DNA of 6,699 nt. Origin: Anaerolineales bacterium. Lineage in GTDB: Bacteria; Chloroflexota; Anaerolineae; Anaerolineales; Villigracilaceae. Where the stretch lies: NCBI GenBank assembly GCA_025056515.1, contig JANWWB010000147.1:1-6699 (forward strand). Reading direction: 5' to 3'. Position numbers and translations under genes: made by a program. The notes below the pieces were generated by a model. It did not search any database and was not told where the DNA came from. It was given only the letters and a program-made list of their open reading frames with translations. This document shows, in pieces, positions 1 to 5,894 of the stretch (its first letter is position 1; the number at the start of each line of letters is the position of its first letter).

Positions 1-1
1 A

Positions 2-562
2 GAACGGCTAACACGGCTGGAGCAGGTGGTTGCCGAGCTGGCCGAAGCGCAGAAGCGCACCGAGGAAGAACTGCATGCCTTGACCAGGCGTGTGGATGGG
101 CTGACAGGAGAAGTGGGCAATTTGCGGGGCGATATGCTCGAGATGCAGTATCGACAACGGGCATTCAGCTTCTTCGGCAAGATCGTCTCGCGCGTGAAGG
201 TGGTGGATTTGCAGGAAATCTGGGAGGAGCTGGAAGCGCATCTCAGCGAAGAGGAACTAGACAATCTGCTGGAACTGGATTTGCTCCTAGCAGGTCGTTT
301 GAAGGCGGCCTGGGCTGCTCGGAGTGGGTCGGACGAGCTCTGGTTGGCGGTCGAGGTCTCGGCGGTTGTAGATCGGCAGGATGTGGAACGAGCCTGGGAA
401 CGGGCGGCGTTGCTGCGGCGCGCCGGACTTCAGGCACTTGCGGTGGCGGCGGGACATCGGTGGACCGAGGGGGCAGAAAAAGAAGCGGAGCGCAAGGGAG
501 TGGTGCTGCAGAAGGATGGGCAGATTAAGTTCGTTGAACAGGCGCTGCGCACGATAAGCTGA
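2..562 (+). CDS. Coiled-coil protein with PD-(D/E)XK-like C-terminal domain (5' partial)
   Basis: No named function is recognised. The frame is open to the left edge, so the gene probably starts upstream. A GTG at 26 could act as a start, but the heptad pattern already runs through the residues before it (ERLTRLEQ) and no ribosome binding site is visible there. Numbering from that GTG, residues 1-45 are charged with leucine/valine spacing typical of a coiled coil. A linker follows around RAFSFFGKIVSRVKVV, then an alpha/beta domain. ELDLLLAGR (Asp85) followed by WLAVEVS (Glu110, Ser112) resembles the D...ExK core of PD-(D/E)XK nucleases, with serine in place of lysine. The later segment AGLQALAVAAG looks like a following core strand. 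I recall similar hypothetical proteins in Chloroflexota and cyanobacteria (DUF3782-like), but this is memory of a family type. The serine could mean loss of catalysis or a displaced lysine. It ends 24 nt before the gcv promoter and no terminator is seen between them. Confidence 0.72.
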   Translation, partial: ERLTRLEQVVAELAEAQKRTEEELHALTRRVDGLTGEVGNLRGDMLEMQYRQRAFSFFGKIVSRVKVVDLQEIWEELEAHLSEEELDNLLELDLLLAGRLKAAWAARSGSDELWLAVEVSAVVDRQDVERAWERAALLRRAGLQALAVAAGHRWTEGAEKEAERKGVVLQKDGQIKFVEQALRTIS

Positions 563-586
563 ACAGGCATTCCTTAGAAAATTAAC

Positions 587-615
587 TTGACTCCCGTTGG
601 TCTTCCCTTTACAAT
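587..615 (+). promoter_or_regulatory. Sigma-70 promoter of the gcv operon
   Basis: The -35 box TTGACT (587-592) and the -10 box TACAAT (610-615) are separated by exactly 17 nt. Each has one mismatch to the TTGACA/TATAAT consensus. Transcription would start near 622, about 11 nt before the first riboswitch helix, giving a leader of roughly 325 nt ahead of gcvH. The placement directly before the aptamers supports it. Confidence 0.85.
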
Positions 616-632
616 GAATCCCAAACAACCTA

Positions 633-734
633 ACAGCGTTTGGGAAGAGACTCCTCCCGAAGGAGCGCCGAAGGGGCAAGCTCGCTGAGGAGCGAAAGCG
701 AGCGAAACTCTCAGGCAAAAGGACCCTACGCTGT
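633..734 (+). promoter_or_regulatory. Glycine riboswitch, aptamer 1
   Basis: First of two glycine-binding aptamers. P1 is a perfect 7-bp helix, ACAGCGT (633-639) with ACGCTGT (728-734). A P2 hairpin forms from CTCC (651-654) and GGAG (661-664). The conserved core CCGAAGGGGCAAG (668-680) follows. P3 is GCTCGCT (680-686) with AGCGAGC (697-703), closing a 10-nt loop. The conserved 3' core is GCGAAACTCTCAGGCAAAAG (702-721), continuing GACC. This order and these core motifs match the known glycine riboswitch family. Only 3 nt (735-737) separate it from aptamer 2. The gene downstream, gcvH, is the classic target. Confidence 0.95.
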
Positions 735-737
735 CTT

Positions 738-878
738 CCTCTGGAAAGTTTCCCGCTTGGGAACACCGAAGGGGCAAGTTTCGTCAGGGAGTGTTATCCA
801 ACGTCGGCATGCTGGTGCTCTAAAACATAAGGCTTAAGCTCTCTGTACGAAGCGAATCTCTCAGGTCTTTTACAGAGG
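738..878 (+). promoter_or_regulatory. Glycine riboswitch, aptamer 2 (enlarged P3)
   Basis: Second aptamer, next to the expression platform. P1 is CCTCTG (738-743) with CAGAGG (873-878). P2 is TTCCC (750-754) with GGGAA (759-763), closed by a GCTT loop. The core CCGAAGGGGCAAG (766-778) is identical to that of aptamer 1, and the 3' core GCGAATCTCTCAGGT (852-866) differs from aptamer 1 mainly at one base. P3 is unusually long: TTCGT (780-784) pairs with ACGAA (847-851), and CAGGGAG (785-791) pairs with CTCTCTG (839-845) with one G-U. That leaves about 47 nt of further sequence (792-838) at the tip. The last bases of P1 are shared with the terminator stem, so ligand binding can be coupled to transcription read-through. 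Confidence 0.93.
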
Positions 879-906
879 CGCATGATGCTGAATCGTGCGC
901 CTTTTT
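877..906 (+). terminator. Riboswitch-controlled intrinsic terminator
   Basis: A 10-bp stem joins GGCGCATGAT (877-886) to ATCGTGCGCC (892-901) with one G-U pair and a 5-nt GCTGA loop, followed by TTTTT (902-906). The stem can extend by AGA (874-876) pairing with the first three T residues. Bases 874-878 are also the 3' strand of aptamer 2 P1, so the two helices compete. This fits an ON switch, in which glycine holds P1 and lets polymerase read into gcvH. Confidence 0.9.
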
Positions 907-946
907 CGTTGTGTTCAGAATTACCTTGTTGTTGAGGAGACCTGCT

Positions 947-1324
947 ATGAACATTCCTTCAAATCTCATGTACACCAAATCGGATGAATGGTTTGATCCA
1001 GCCACCGGCAAGGTCGGCCTGACCGACTATGCCCAGGCGCAACTTTCCGATATCGTCTTCGTCGAGATTACCGTCAGTGCGGGTGACGTGGTTGAGGTCG
1101 GAAAGCCGATTGCTTCGGTTGAATCGGTCAAGGCAGCGGCGGAATCGTATGCCCCGGTGAGCGGAAAAGTCATTGCCGTCAACGAAGACTTGTTGAATGC
1201 CCCCGAAACCCTGAACAGGGATCCCTATGGCGCGGGTTGGCTCATCCAAATCGAAGGCGCTGACCCCTCCGGCCTGATGGACGCTGCGGCCTACGAAAAG
1301 TATTGCGAAGAAAGAACGCATTAG
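947..1324 (+). CDS. gcvH: Glycine cleavage system H protein (lipoyl carrier)
   Basis: Lipoylated shuttle protein of the cytoplasmic glycine cleavage system. It accepts the aminomethyl group left after glycine decarboxylation by the P protein and carries it to T protein, and is re-oxidised by L protein. The product is 125 aa, normal for the family (about 125-130). The lipoyl attachment lysine is Lys62 in ESVKAAAE, followed by the typical YAPVSGKVIAVNEDL. The N-terminal signature YTKSDEW and the DYAQAQLSDIVFVE segment are also present, and the C-terminal GAGWLIQIE fits. The stretch between Trp15 and VGLT is a few residues shorter than in most homologues, suggesting a trimmed beta-hairpin. I chose the ATG at 947 because AGGAGA (935-940) lies 6 nt upstream. 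An in-frame GTG at 911 lies just after the terminator and has no ribosome binding site. It is the first gene of the riboswitch-controlled operon, and no gcvT precedes it. Confidence 0.97.
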   Translation: MNIPSNLMYTKSDEWFDPATGKVGLTDYAQAQLSDIVFVEITVSAGDVVEVGKPIASVESVKAAAESYAPVSGKVIAVNEDLLNAPETLNRDPYGAGWLIQIEGADPSGLMDAAAYEKYCEERTH

Positions 1325-1396
1325 TTTAGTTATCAGTAACTCGTGAGCGATCATCAGTACGGATAACGATCACAGTTTACTGAACCTGGAGTCTTT
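1325..1396 (+). repeat. gcvH-gcvPA spacer with degenerate ATCAGTA/CGATCA repeats
   Basis: This 72-nt spacer has repeated short words. ATCAGTA occurs at 1332-1338 and 1353-1359, and CGATCA occurs at 1348-1353 and 1367-1372. A small hairpin, AGTTA (1328-1332) with TAACT (1337-1341), closes on TCAG. There is no T-run, so this is not an intrinsic terminator. The words resemble the ACTGATAACTGATCA-type simple repeats I recall from intergenic regions of Chloroflexota and cyanobacteria. Here they would be a decayed copy. The 3' end carries the gcvPA ribosome binding site, GGAG (1388-1391). Confidence 0.4.
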
Positions 1397-2755
1397 ATGA
1401 CTTACATCCCTATCACTCCCACCGAACGGGAGGCGATGCTCACAGCCATCGGCGTCTCGAAGATCGAGGACCTCTTCCAGGACGTCCCGGCCTCGTATCG
1501 CTTTCCCAAGCTCAACCTGCCTGCTGCGCTGACCGAGATGGAGGTCGCTGCCGAACTCGGCGAACTGGCCGCCTCCAATGAGACCGTGCGTGAGTTGGTC
1601 TCCTTCCTCGGCGCGGGCGCGTACAATCACTATATTCCTGCCGCCGTGGACCACATCCTGCGGCGTGGCGAGTTCTACACGGCGTATACTCCCTACCAGC
1701 CGGAAATTTCCCAAGGCACGCTCCAGGCCATCTTCGAGTACCAGTCGCTCATCTGCGCGCTGACCGGCATGGAAGTTGCCAACGCCTCGCACTACGATGG
1801 CGCAACCTCCGTGGCCGAATCGGTCAATATGGCCTACGCCGTCTTCCGCGGCAAGCGGACGAAGGTCGTCATCAGCCCGGCTGTCCACCCGCAGTACCGC
1901 GCCACCCTGCGCACCTACGTTCAGGGCATGGGGCTGACCCTGGCGGGCGACACCCCCGAAACGGTCACCAGCGACGAGGTCACCGCCGCCCACATCGAAC
2001 CGCTGATTGACGAGAACACGGCGCTGGTCATCGTCCAATATCCAGACTTCTTTGGGCGCATCTACGATTACACTGCTCTCATCGAGGCTGCCCATGCCAA
2101 AGGTGTGCTCGTCTGTGTGGCCGCCAACCCGATTGCCCTCGGCCTGCTCAAGACCCCCGGCGAAATGGGCGCCGACATCGTCGTCGGCGAGGGCCAGCCG
2201 CTTGGCATCCCGCTCTCCTTCGGCGGGCCGTACCTGGGCTTCTTCGCCACCCGCAAGCAGTACGTCCACAAGATGGCCGGTCGCCTGGTCGGCGAGACGG
2301 TGGACAACCGCGGCCAACGCGCCTACGTCCTGACCCTCACTGCACGCGAACAGCACATCAAGCGCGAGCGCGCTACCTCCAACATCTGCACCAACCAGGG
2401 CCTGATGGCGCTGGCCTCGGCGGTTTATCTTTCGCTCCTCGGTAAAACCGGTCTGCGTCAGGTGGCCGAGCTCTGCTATCATAAAGCCCACTATGCCGCC
2501 GAGCAAATTATCAAAATCCCCGGCTTCGCCTATTGCTTCGACACCCCCTTCTTCCACGAATTTGCCATCTGCTGCCCGCGCCCGGTGGCGGAAATCAATG
2601 CCTACCTGCTTGAACATGGTATCTTGGGCGGCTACGATCTCGGTCGGGATTACCCGGCGCTCAAAGACCACTTGCTGATTGCCGTCACCGAGATGAATAC
2701 CAAAGCAGAAATTGATGCTTTGGTGGAACTCCTTGCGGAGGTGAGACGTGACTGA
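1397..2755 (+). CDS. gcvPA: Glycine dehydrogenase (decarboxylating) subunit 1, P protein alpha
   Basis: N-terminal half of the split, PLP-dependent P protein. With GcvPB it decarboxylates glycine and transfers the aminomethyl group to lipoyl-GcvH. It is 452 aa, typical for the two-subunit form (about 440-450). Family landmarks are [16 protein letters not shown] near residues 73-88, [14 protein letters not shown] from residue 97, the [10 protein letters not shown] segment, [21 protein letters not shown], and [14 protein letters not shown] around residues 321-334. This half has the aminotransferase fold, but the PLP lysine lies in the partner subunit. The start ATG follows GGAG (1388-1391) at 5-nt spacing. 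The 3' end overlaps gcvPB by 8 nt, implying coupled translation and matched subunit amounts. Codon use is GC-rich at third positions, which produces long spurious antisense frames here. Nothing appears truncated. Confidence 0.97.
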   Translation: MTYIPITPTEREAMLTAIGVSKIEDLFQDVPASYRFPKLNLPAALTEMEVAAELGELAASNETVRELVSFLGAGAYNHYIPAAVDHILRRGEFYTAYTPYQPEISQGTLQAIFEYQSLICALTGMEVANASHYDGATSVAESVNMAYAVFRGKRTKVVISPAVHPQYRATLRTYVQGMGLTLAGDTPETVTSDEVTAAHIEPLIDENTALVIVQYPDFFGRIYDYTALIEAAHAKGVLVCVAANPIALGLLKTPGEMGADIVVGEGQPLGIPLSFGGPYLGFFATRKQYVHKMAGRLVGETVDNRGQRAYVLTLTAREQHIKRERATSNICTNQGLMALASAVYLSLLGKTGLRQVAELCYHKAHYAAEQIIKIPGFAYCFDTPFFHEFAICCPRPVAEINAYLLEHGILGGYDLGRDYPALKDHLLIAVTEMNTKAEIDALVELLAEVRRD

Positions 2756-4238
2756 CGAACGCACTCCGAAAGTGGTCGAACCGACTCTCTTCGAACTCTC
2801 TTCCCCCGGCCGCGTTGGCGTTACCTTCCCGGAGCCGGATGTGCCGCGCGCCAAGTTGCCTGAATCGTTGCTGCGTGCCGAACTGCCGCTTCCGGAACTA
2901 TCTGAAGTGGATGTCATCCGCCACTATATGCGCCTGTCGCGCTTCAACTACAGCGTGGATGGTGGCTTTTATCCCCTTGGCTCCTGCACGATGAAATACA
3001 ACCCGAAAATCAACGAAGATATGGCGCGCTTGCCCGGCTTTGCCTTCACACACCCTCTCCAGCCAATTGAGACCGTACAGGGCAATCTGGCGCTGATGTA
3101 CACGCTCCAGCAGTGGCTGAAGGAAATTTCCGGCTTTGCGGCTGTCACCCTTCAGCCGGCTGCAGGGGCGCACGGCGAACTCACCGGCGTGCTGATGATG
3201 CGTGCTTATCATCATGCTCGTGGCGATACGAAACGCACGAAGATGCTCATCCCCGATTCGGCGCATGGGACGAACCCGGCCTCCTCCGGCATGATTGGCC
3301 TCCAGATCGTACAAATTCCTTCCGATAGACGAGGCAATGTGGACCTTGCGGCCCTCAAAGCCGCCTGCGATGAAACCGTCGTCGGCCTGATGCTGACCAA
3401 TCCTAACACCCTCGGCTTGTTTGATGAACATATCGAAGAGGTCATTCAAATCGTCCACGATTGCGGTGGTCTGGTCTACGGCGATGGCGCCAACCTGAAC
3501 GCTTTGTTGGGTATCGTCCGCCCGGGCGATCTGGGTTTCGATGTGATGCATTTCAACCTGCACAAGACCTTCTCCACCCCGCACGGCGGCGGCGGCCCGG
3601 GTTCGGGTCCGGTGGGCGCCGCGGCGCATCTGGCTGATTTCCTCCCCAGCCCTATCGTCGGCATCGTCGAAGAAGGCGATGATGAGACGCCTCCGCTTTA
3701 TGGCTTTATCGAGCCAAAGCAGAGCATCGGGCGCGTCAAAGCCTTCCATGGCCATTTTGGCATGATGGTTCGCGCTTTCACCTATATCGCCATGCACGGC
3801 GCGGATGGACTGCGCGCCGTGGCCGAGAACGCCGTCCTGAACGCCAACTACCTGCTGGCGCGTCTGCGGCATGCCTATCACATCCCCTACGACCGGATTT
3901 GCATGCACGAATTCGTCGCCGAGGGAAAGGTGGAAGGTTCTGATGTGCGTGCCCTGGATATTTCCAAACGCCTCATGGACTATGGCTTCCATCCACCGAC
4001 CAACTACTTCCCGCTTATTGTCCACGAGGCGCTGATGATCGAGCCGACCGAGACTGAGAGCAAGCAAACCTTGGATGCCTTTGCCGATGCTCTCATCCGG
4101 ATTGCCGAAGAAGCGAAGACCCAACCAGAACTGCTCAAGAGCGCTCCACATAAGACTCCCTTTGGCCGCATGGATGAAGTCAAAGCTGCGCGCGATTTGG
4201 TTTTGTGCTGTTGGCTGCCAGAAGAGAAGGGTTCTTAA
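2748..4238 (+). CDS. gcvPB: Glycine dehydrogenase (decarboxylating) subunit 2, P protein beta
   Basis: C-terminal half of the split P protein, which carries the PLP cofactor. It is 496 aa, normal for the family. Lys273 in [15 protein letters not shown] is the expected Schiff-base lysine, followed by the glycine-rich GGPGSGPVG. Other landmarks are [11 protein letters not shown] (residues 76-86), [22 protein letters not shown] (170-179), LTNPNTLG, the GDGANLNA segment, and [12 protein letters not shown] near the C-terminus. The start is GTG. It is supported by a near-perfect ribosome binding site GGAGGTGA (2737-2744) inside the end of gcvPA and by the conserved length. The 8-nt overlap points to translational coupling. 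It is the last gene of the operon: about 200 nt with no coding sequence follow, and no classical intrinsic terminator is visible. Confidence 0.97.
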   Translation: MTDERTPKVVEPTLFELSSPGRVGVTFPEPDVPRAKLPESLLRAELPLPELSEVDVIRHYMRLSRFNYSVDGGFYPLGSCTMKYNPKINEDMARLPGFAFTHPLQPIETVQGNLALMYTLQQWLKEISGFAAVTLQPAAGAHGELTGVLMMRAYHHARGDTKRTKMLIPDSAHGTNPASSGMIGLQIVQIPSDRRGNVDLAALKAACDETVVGLMLTNPNTLGLFDEHIEEVIQIVHDCGGLVYGDGANLNALLGIVRPGDLGFDVMHFNLHKTFSTPHGGGGPGSGPVGAAAHLADFLPSPIVGIVEEGDDETPPLYGFIEPKQSIGRVKAFHGHFGMMVRAFTYIAMHGADGLRAVAENAVLNANYLLARLRHAYHIPYDRICMHEFVAEGKVEGSDVRALDISKRLMDYGFHPPTNYFPLIVHEALMIEPTETESKQTLDAFADALIRIAEEAKTQPELLKSAPHKTPFGRMDEVKAARDLVLCCWLPEEKGS

Positions 4239-4278
4239 GGGTTGGCACGAGGTTCGGGCAAACTCGAACTCAAGGATG

Positions 4279-4348
4279 AAAGCGCAGATTGCGCGGATTT
4301 GGCAAAAGGCTTGTTGCCGTCCGCGCAATCTGCCATGATGAGCGCTTT
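4279..4348. repeat. Intergenic palindrome: 14-bp perfect stem with nested arms
   Basis: GCAGATTGCGCGGA (4284-4297) is perfectly inverted as TCCGCGCAATCTGC (4320-4333). Inside, GGCAA (4301-4305) pairs with TTGCC (4314-4318). Outside, AAAGC (4279-4283) can pair with GCTTT (4344-4348). No run of T follows on either strand, so it is not a standard intrinsic terminator, although a stem this strong after gcvPB could protect the mRNA 3' end or aid termination. The GCAGATTGCGCGGATT wording resembles dispersed intergenic repeats I recall from several bacterial phyla. I see no open reading frame worth reporting in 4239-4437. Confidence 0.75.
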
Positions 4349-4395
4349 ACCCTACAACAACGATTTGGATTTTTATACGAACTTCGGCGAAATTA

Positions 4396-4424
4396 TTGTC
4401 AGATTTCTAAATTGCGACTATAAT
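4396..4424 (+). promoter_or_regulatory. Sigma-70 promoter of tRNA-Pro
   Basis: TTGTCA (4396-4401), a 17-nt spacer and a perfect TATAAT (4419-4424). The start would fall near 4431, about 7 nt before the tRNA, leaving a very short 5' leader for RNase P. The strength of the match and the position directly before a stable RNA gene support it. Confidence 0.87.
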
Positions 4425-4437
4425 ACCGCCTGCTTTT

Positions 4438-4512
4438 CGGGGCGTGGCGCAGTCCGGCTAGCGCGCTTGCATGGGGTGCAAGAGGTCCCGGGTTCAACTC
4501 CCGGCGCCCCGA
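4438..4512 (+). tRNA. tRNA-Pro (anticodon GGG)
   Basis: A complete cloverleaf of 75 nt. The acceptor CGGGGCG (4438-4444) pairs perfectly with CGCCCCG (4505-4511), with discriminator A4512. The D arm is GCGC (4447-4450) with GCGC (4461-4464). The anticodon stem CTTGC (4466-4470) pairs with GCAAG (4478-4482) around loop ATGGGGT, giving anticodon GGG at 4473-4475 with T33 and G37, as usual for proline tRNAs. The T arm CCGGG (4488-4492) pairs with CCCGG (4500-4504) around TTCAACT. The 3' CCA is not encoded, so it must be added after transcription. It should read CCC and CCU codons. It has its own promoter and terminator. Confidence 0.97.
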
Positions 4513-4518
4513 CAGTTC

Positions 4519-4545
4519 ACTCCGCCTTGTGCGGAGTCTTTTTTT
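4519..4545 (+). terminator. Intrinsic terminator of the tRNA-Pro unit
   Basis: ACTCCGC (4519-4525) pairs perfectly with GCGGAGT (4531-4537) around a 5-nt loop CTTGT. A C and seven T residues follow (4539-4545). It lies 7 nt after the tRNA and ends a transcript of only about 115 nt. Confidence 0.92.
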
Positions 4546-4624
4546 CAACTACGCAGGGAGGTGAAGTTTTCGAGATCTTTGTGTGACAGAGTATTTGCAA
4601 GAAGTCCTCCTCTCGAACTGATTC

Positions 4625-4653
4625 TTGCTTGACTGGCCTCTTTGTGCTAGACT
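4625..4653 (+). promoter_or_regulatory. Putative sigma-70 promoter of the receiver-ATPase gene
   Basis: TTGCTT (4625-4630) and TAGACT (4648-4653) are spaced by 17 nt, with two mismatches in each box, so this is a moderate promoter. A start near 4660 would give a leader of about 26 nt. It would also be the natural source of transcripts for the downstream kinase gene. An overlapping TTGACT (4629-4634) matches the -35 consensus better but is only 13 nt from the -10, too short to pair with it. Confidence 0.6.
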
Positions 4654-4685
4654 GTGAGAAAGCTCTTAACTGATGAGGTGCCTTT

Positions 4686-5861
4686 ATGCCGGATAAAATT
4701 CTAATCATCGATGATGATGTTGATACGCTGAAATTGGTTGGTTTGATGCTTCAAAAGCAGGGCTATCAAATTGTAGCGGCCAATAACGGGCAAGATGGCT
4801 TAGCGCGTGCCTTGGAGGAGATTCCGGATGTCATCTTGCTTGATGTCATGATGCCGGAAATGGATGGCTACGAAGTGGCGCGACGATTGCGCGCCGATCC
4901 TCGCACGGCTTCGATTCCAATTCTGATGTTTACCGCCAAGAGCCAGTTAGATGACAAAGTTCAAGGATTTGAAGCCGGTGCAGATGACTACTTGACTAAA
5001 CCAACACATCCGGCAGAACTGTTGGCGCATGTGAAAGCGCTCTTGGCGCGGTTCAAGAAAACCAAAGAAACGGCACCTCTTGCCTCTCAAAAGTCTGCAT
5101 TTACCGTCGGAGTGATTGCCGCTCGTGGGGGCCTGGGTGTGACGACCGTGGCGCTCAACTTGGCCGAAGCCCTCCGGCAAGCTGGCGATCAAGAGGTGCT
5201 GATCGCCGAATTGCGGCCTGGGATGGGCACCTTGGCTTTTGACTTGGGGATTCCCGATACCGATACCCTCAAGACTCTTCTGCAGACCAATCTCAACGCC
5301 CTTTCGCACCAAGAGTTAAAGCAAAAACTTTTTGTTCACGAGACCGGCTTACAAATTTTATGTGGGACCGTCCAACCGAGAGATGCAGGTCTTGTCCAGT
5401 TGTTAACCGCTTTTGAAAATTTGGTCAAACGGTTGAGCTACATCGGTCGTTATCTTGTTCTTGACTTGGGCGCCGGTTTGACGCCCTTAGCCCAGAAATT
5501 GCTTCCCTTGTGTAAGGCCTTGATGTTTGTCATAGAGCCGGTCAAGAACTCCGTTCTTCATAGCCGTATCTTCTTGAAAGAGTTGAATGAATTAGGTATT
5601 CCCTTGTCGGATAGTGATATCTTTCCTGTAATTGTCAGTCGGGCGCGTTCTGATACGAATTTGCCCTTACAACAAGTGGAACAGGAATTAGGCCGCCCGG
5701 TTTTGGTGACTGTCACGCCGGCCCCAGAACTCGTGTATATGGCTTCGCGTATGCGTATGCCTCTCTCAAGAGTGGATCCCAAAAGTCTCACGGCGCAACA
5801 ATTTGCGAAAATGGCTTCCGCAGTAATCGCTCTAGAGCGCAAGAAGTCAGAAAAGAAGTAA
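4686..5861 (+). CDS. Response regulator fused to CpaE/TadZ-like P-loop ATPase
   Basis: A 391-aa cytoplasmic protein with two domains. Residues 3-120 form a full receiver domain: acidic pocket Asp9-Asp11, phospho-acceptor Asp53 in LLDVMMPEMDG, switch Thr83 and Lys105 in YLTKP, so it should be phosphorylatable. After a short linker, residues 139-385 resemble the MinD/ParA-type ATPases of the CpaE/TadZ branch, known from type IV/Tad pilus localisation. The deviant Walker A is RGGLGVTT (146-153), with Val151 where the P-loop lysine would be. The probable Walker B is LVLDLG (Asp260). The region after strand 2 reads AELRPGMGTLAFDLG instead of the usual VDxDPQ type. ATP use is therefore doubtful, while binding or dimerisation remains possible. 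The start ATG has GAGGTG (4675-4680) 5 nt upstream. The kinase gene 33 nt downstream is its likely partner. No other pilus gene is in view, so a pilus role is only a family-based guess. Confidence 0.9.
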   Translation: MPDKILIIDDDVDTLKLVGLMLQKQGYQIVAANNGQDGLARALEEIPDVILLDVMMPEMDGYEVARRLRADPRTASIPILMFTAKSQLDDKVQGFEAGADDYLTKPTHPAELLAHVKALLARFKKTKETAPLASQKSAFTVGVIAARGGLGVTTVALNLAEALRQAGDQEVLIAELRPGMGTLAFDLGIPDTDTLKTLLQTNLNALSHQELKQKLFVHETGLQILCGTVQPRDAGLVQLLTAFENLVKRLSYIGRYLVLDLGAGLTPLAQKLLPLCKALMFVIEPVKNSVLHSRIFLKELNELGIPLSDSDIFPVIVSRARSDTNLPLQQVEQELGRPVLVTVTPAPELVYMASRMRMPLSRVDPKSLTAQQFAKMASAVIALERKKSEKK

Positions 5862-5894
5862 TCCTTTCGACCTGGATCGGATAAACTTTTTGTG

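Noticed and set aside
622..737. Leader-linker helix (P0 with kink-turn) linking the start of the leader to the inter-aptamer linker
   Set aside because: The linker is only 3 nt (CTT) and I see no convincing complement in 622-632, so the interaction cannot be supported by eye.
640..837. Small open frames inside the riboswitch leader as a possible leader peptide
   Set aside because: The region is fully accounted for by the two aptamers, and no ribosome binding site precedes the frames.
1370..2917. Long antisense open frame opposite gcvPA (515 codons)
   Set aside because: It is the mirror of a GC-rich third-position bias in a certain gene. The translation is low complexity (rich in G, V, D, R), has no family motif and lacks a credible ribosome binding site.
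4249..4271. Small hairpin GTTCG/CGAAC just after gcvPB as an operon terminator
   Set aside because: It has only 5 base pairs, an 8-nt loop and no following T-run.
2898..4328. Long antisense open frame opposite gcvPB (476 codons)
   Set aside because: Same cause as opposite gcvPA. It crosses the end of gcvPB into the palindrome and shows no recognisable domain.
4242..4586. A + strand open frame through the palindrome and the tRNA gene
   Set aside because: It runs through the tRNA promoter, the tRNA and its terminator, so it cannot be a real protein gene.
4569..4617. Inverted TTCGAGA ... TCTCGAA flanking 35 nt just upstream of the receiver-ATPase promoter, as an operator
   Set aside because: A 7-nt match at this spacing can arise by chance and no known operator fits. 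The nearby GGAGG/CCTCC pair does not nest with it into one hairpin.
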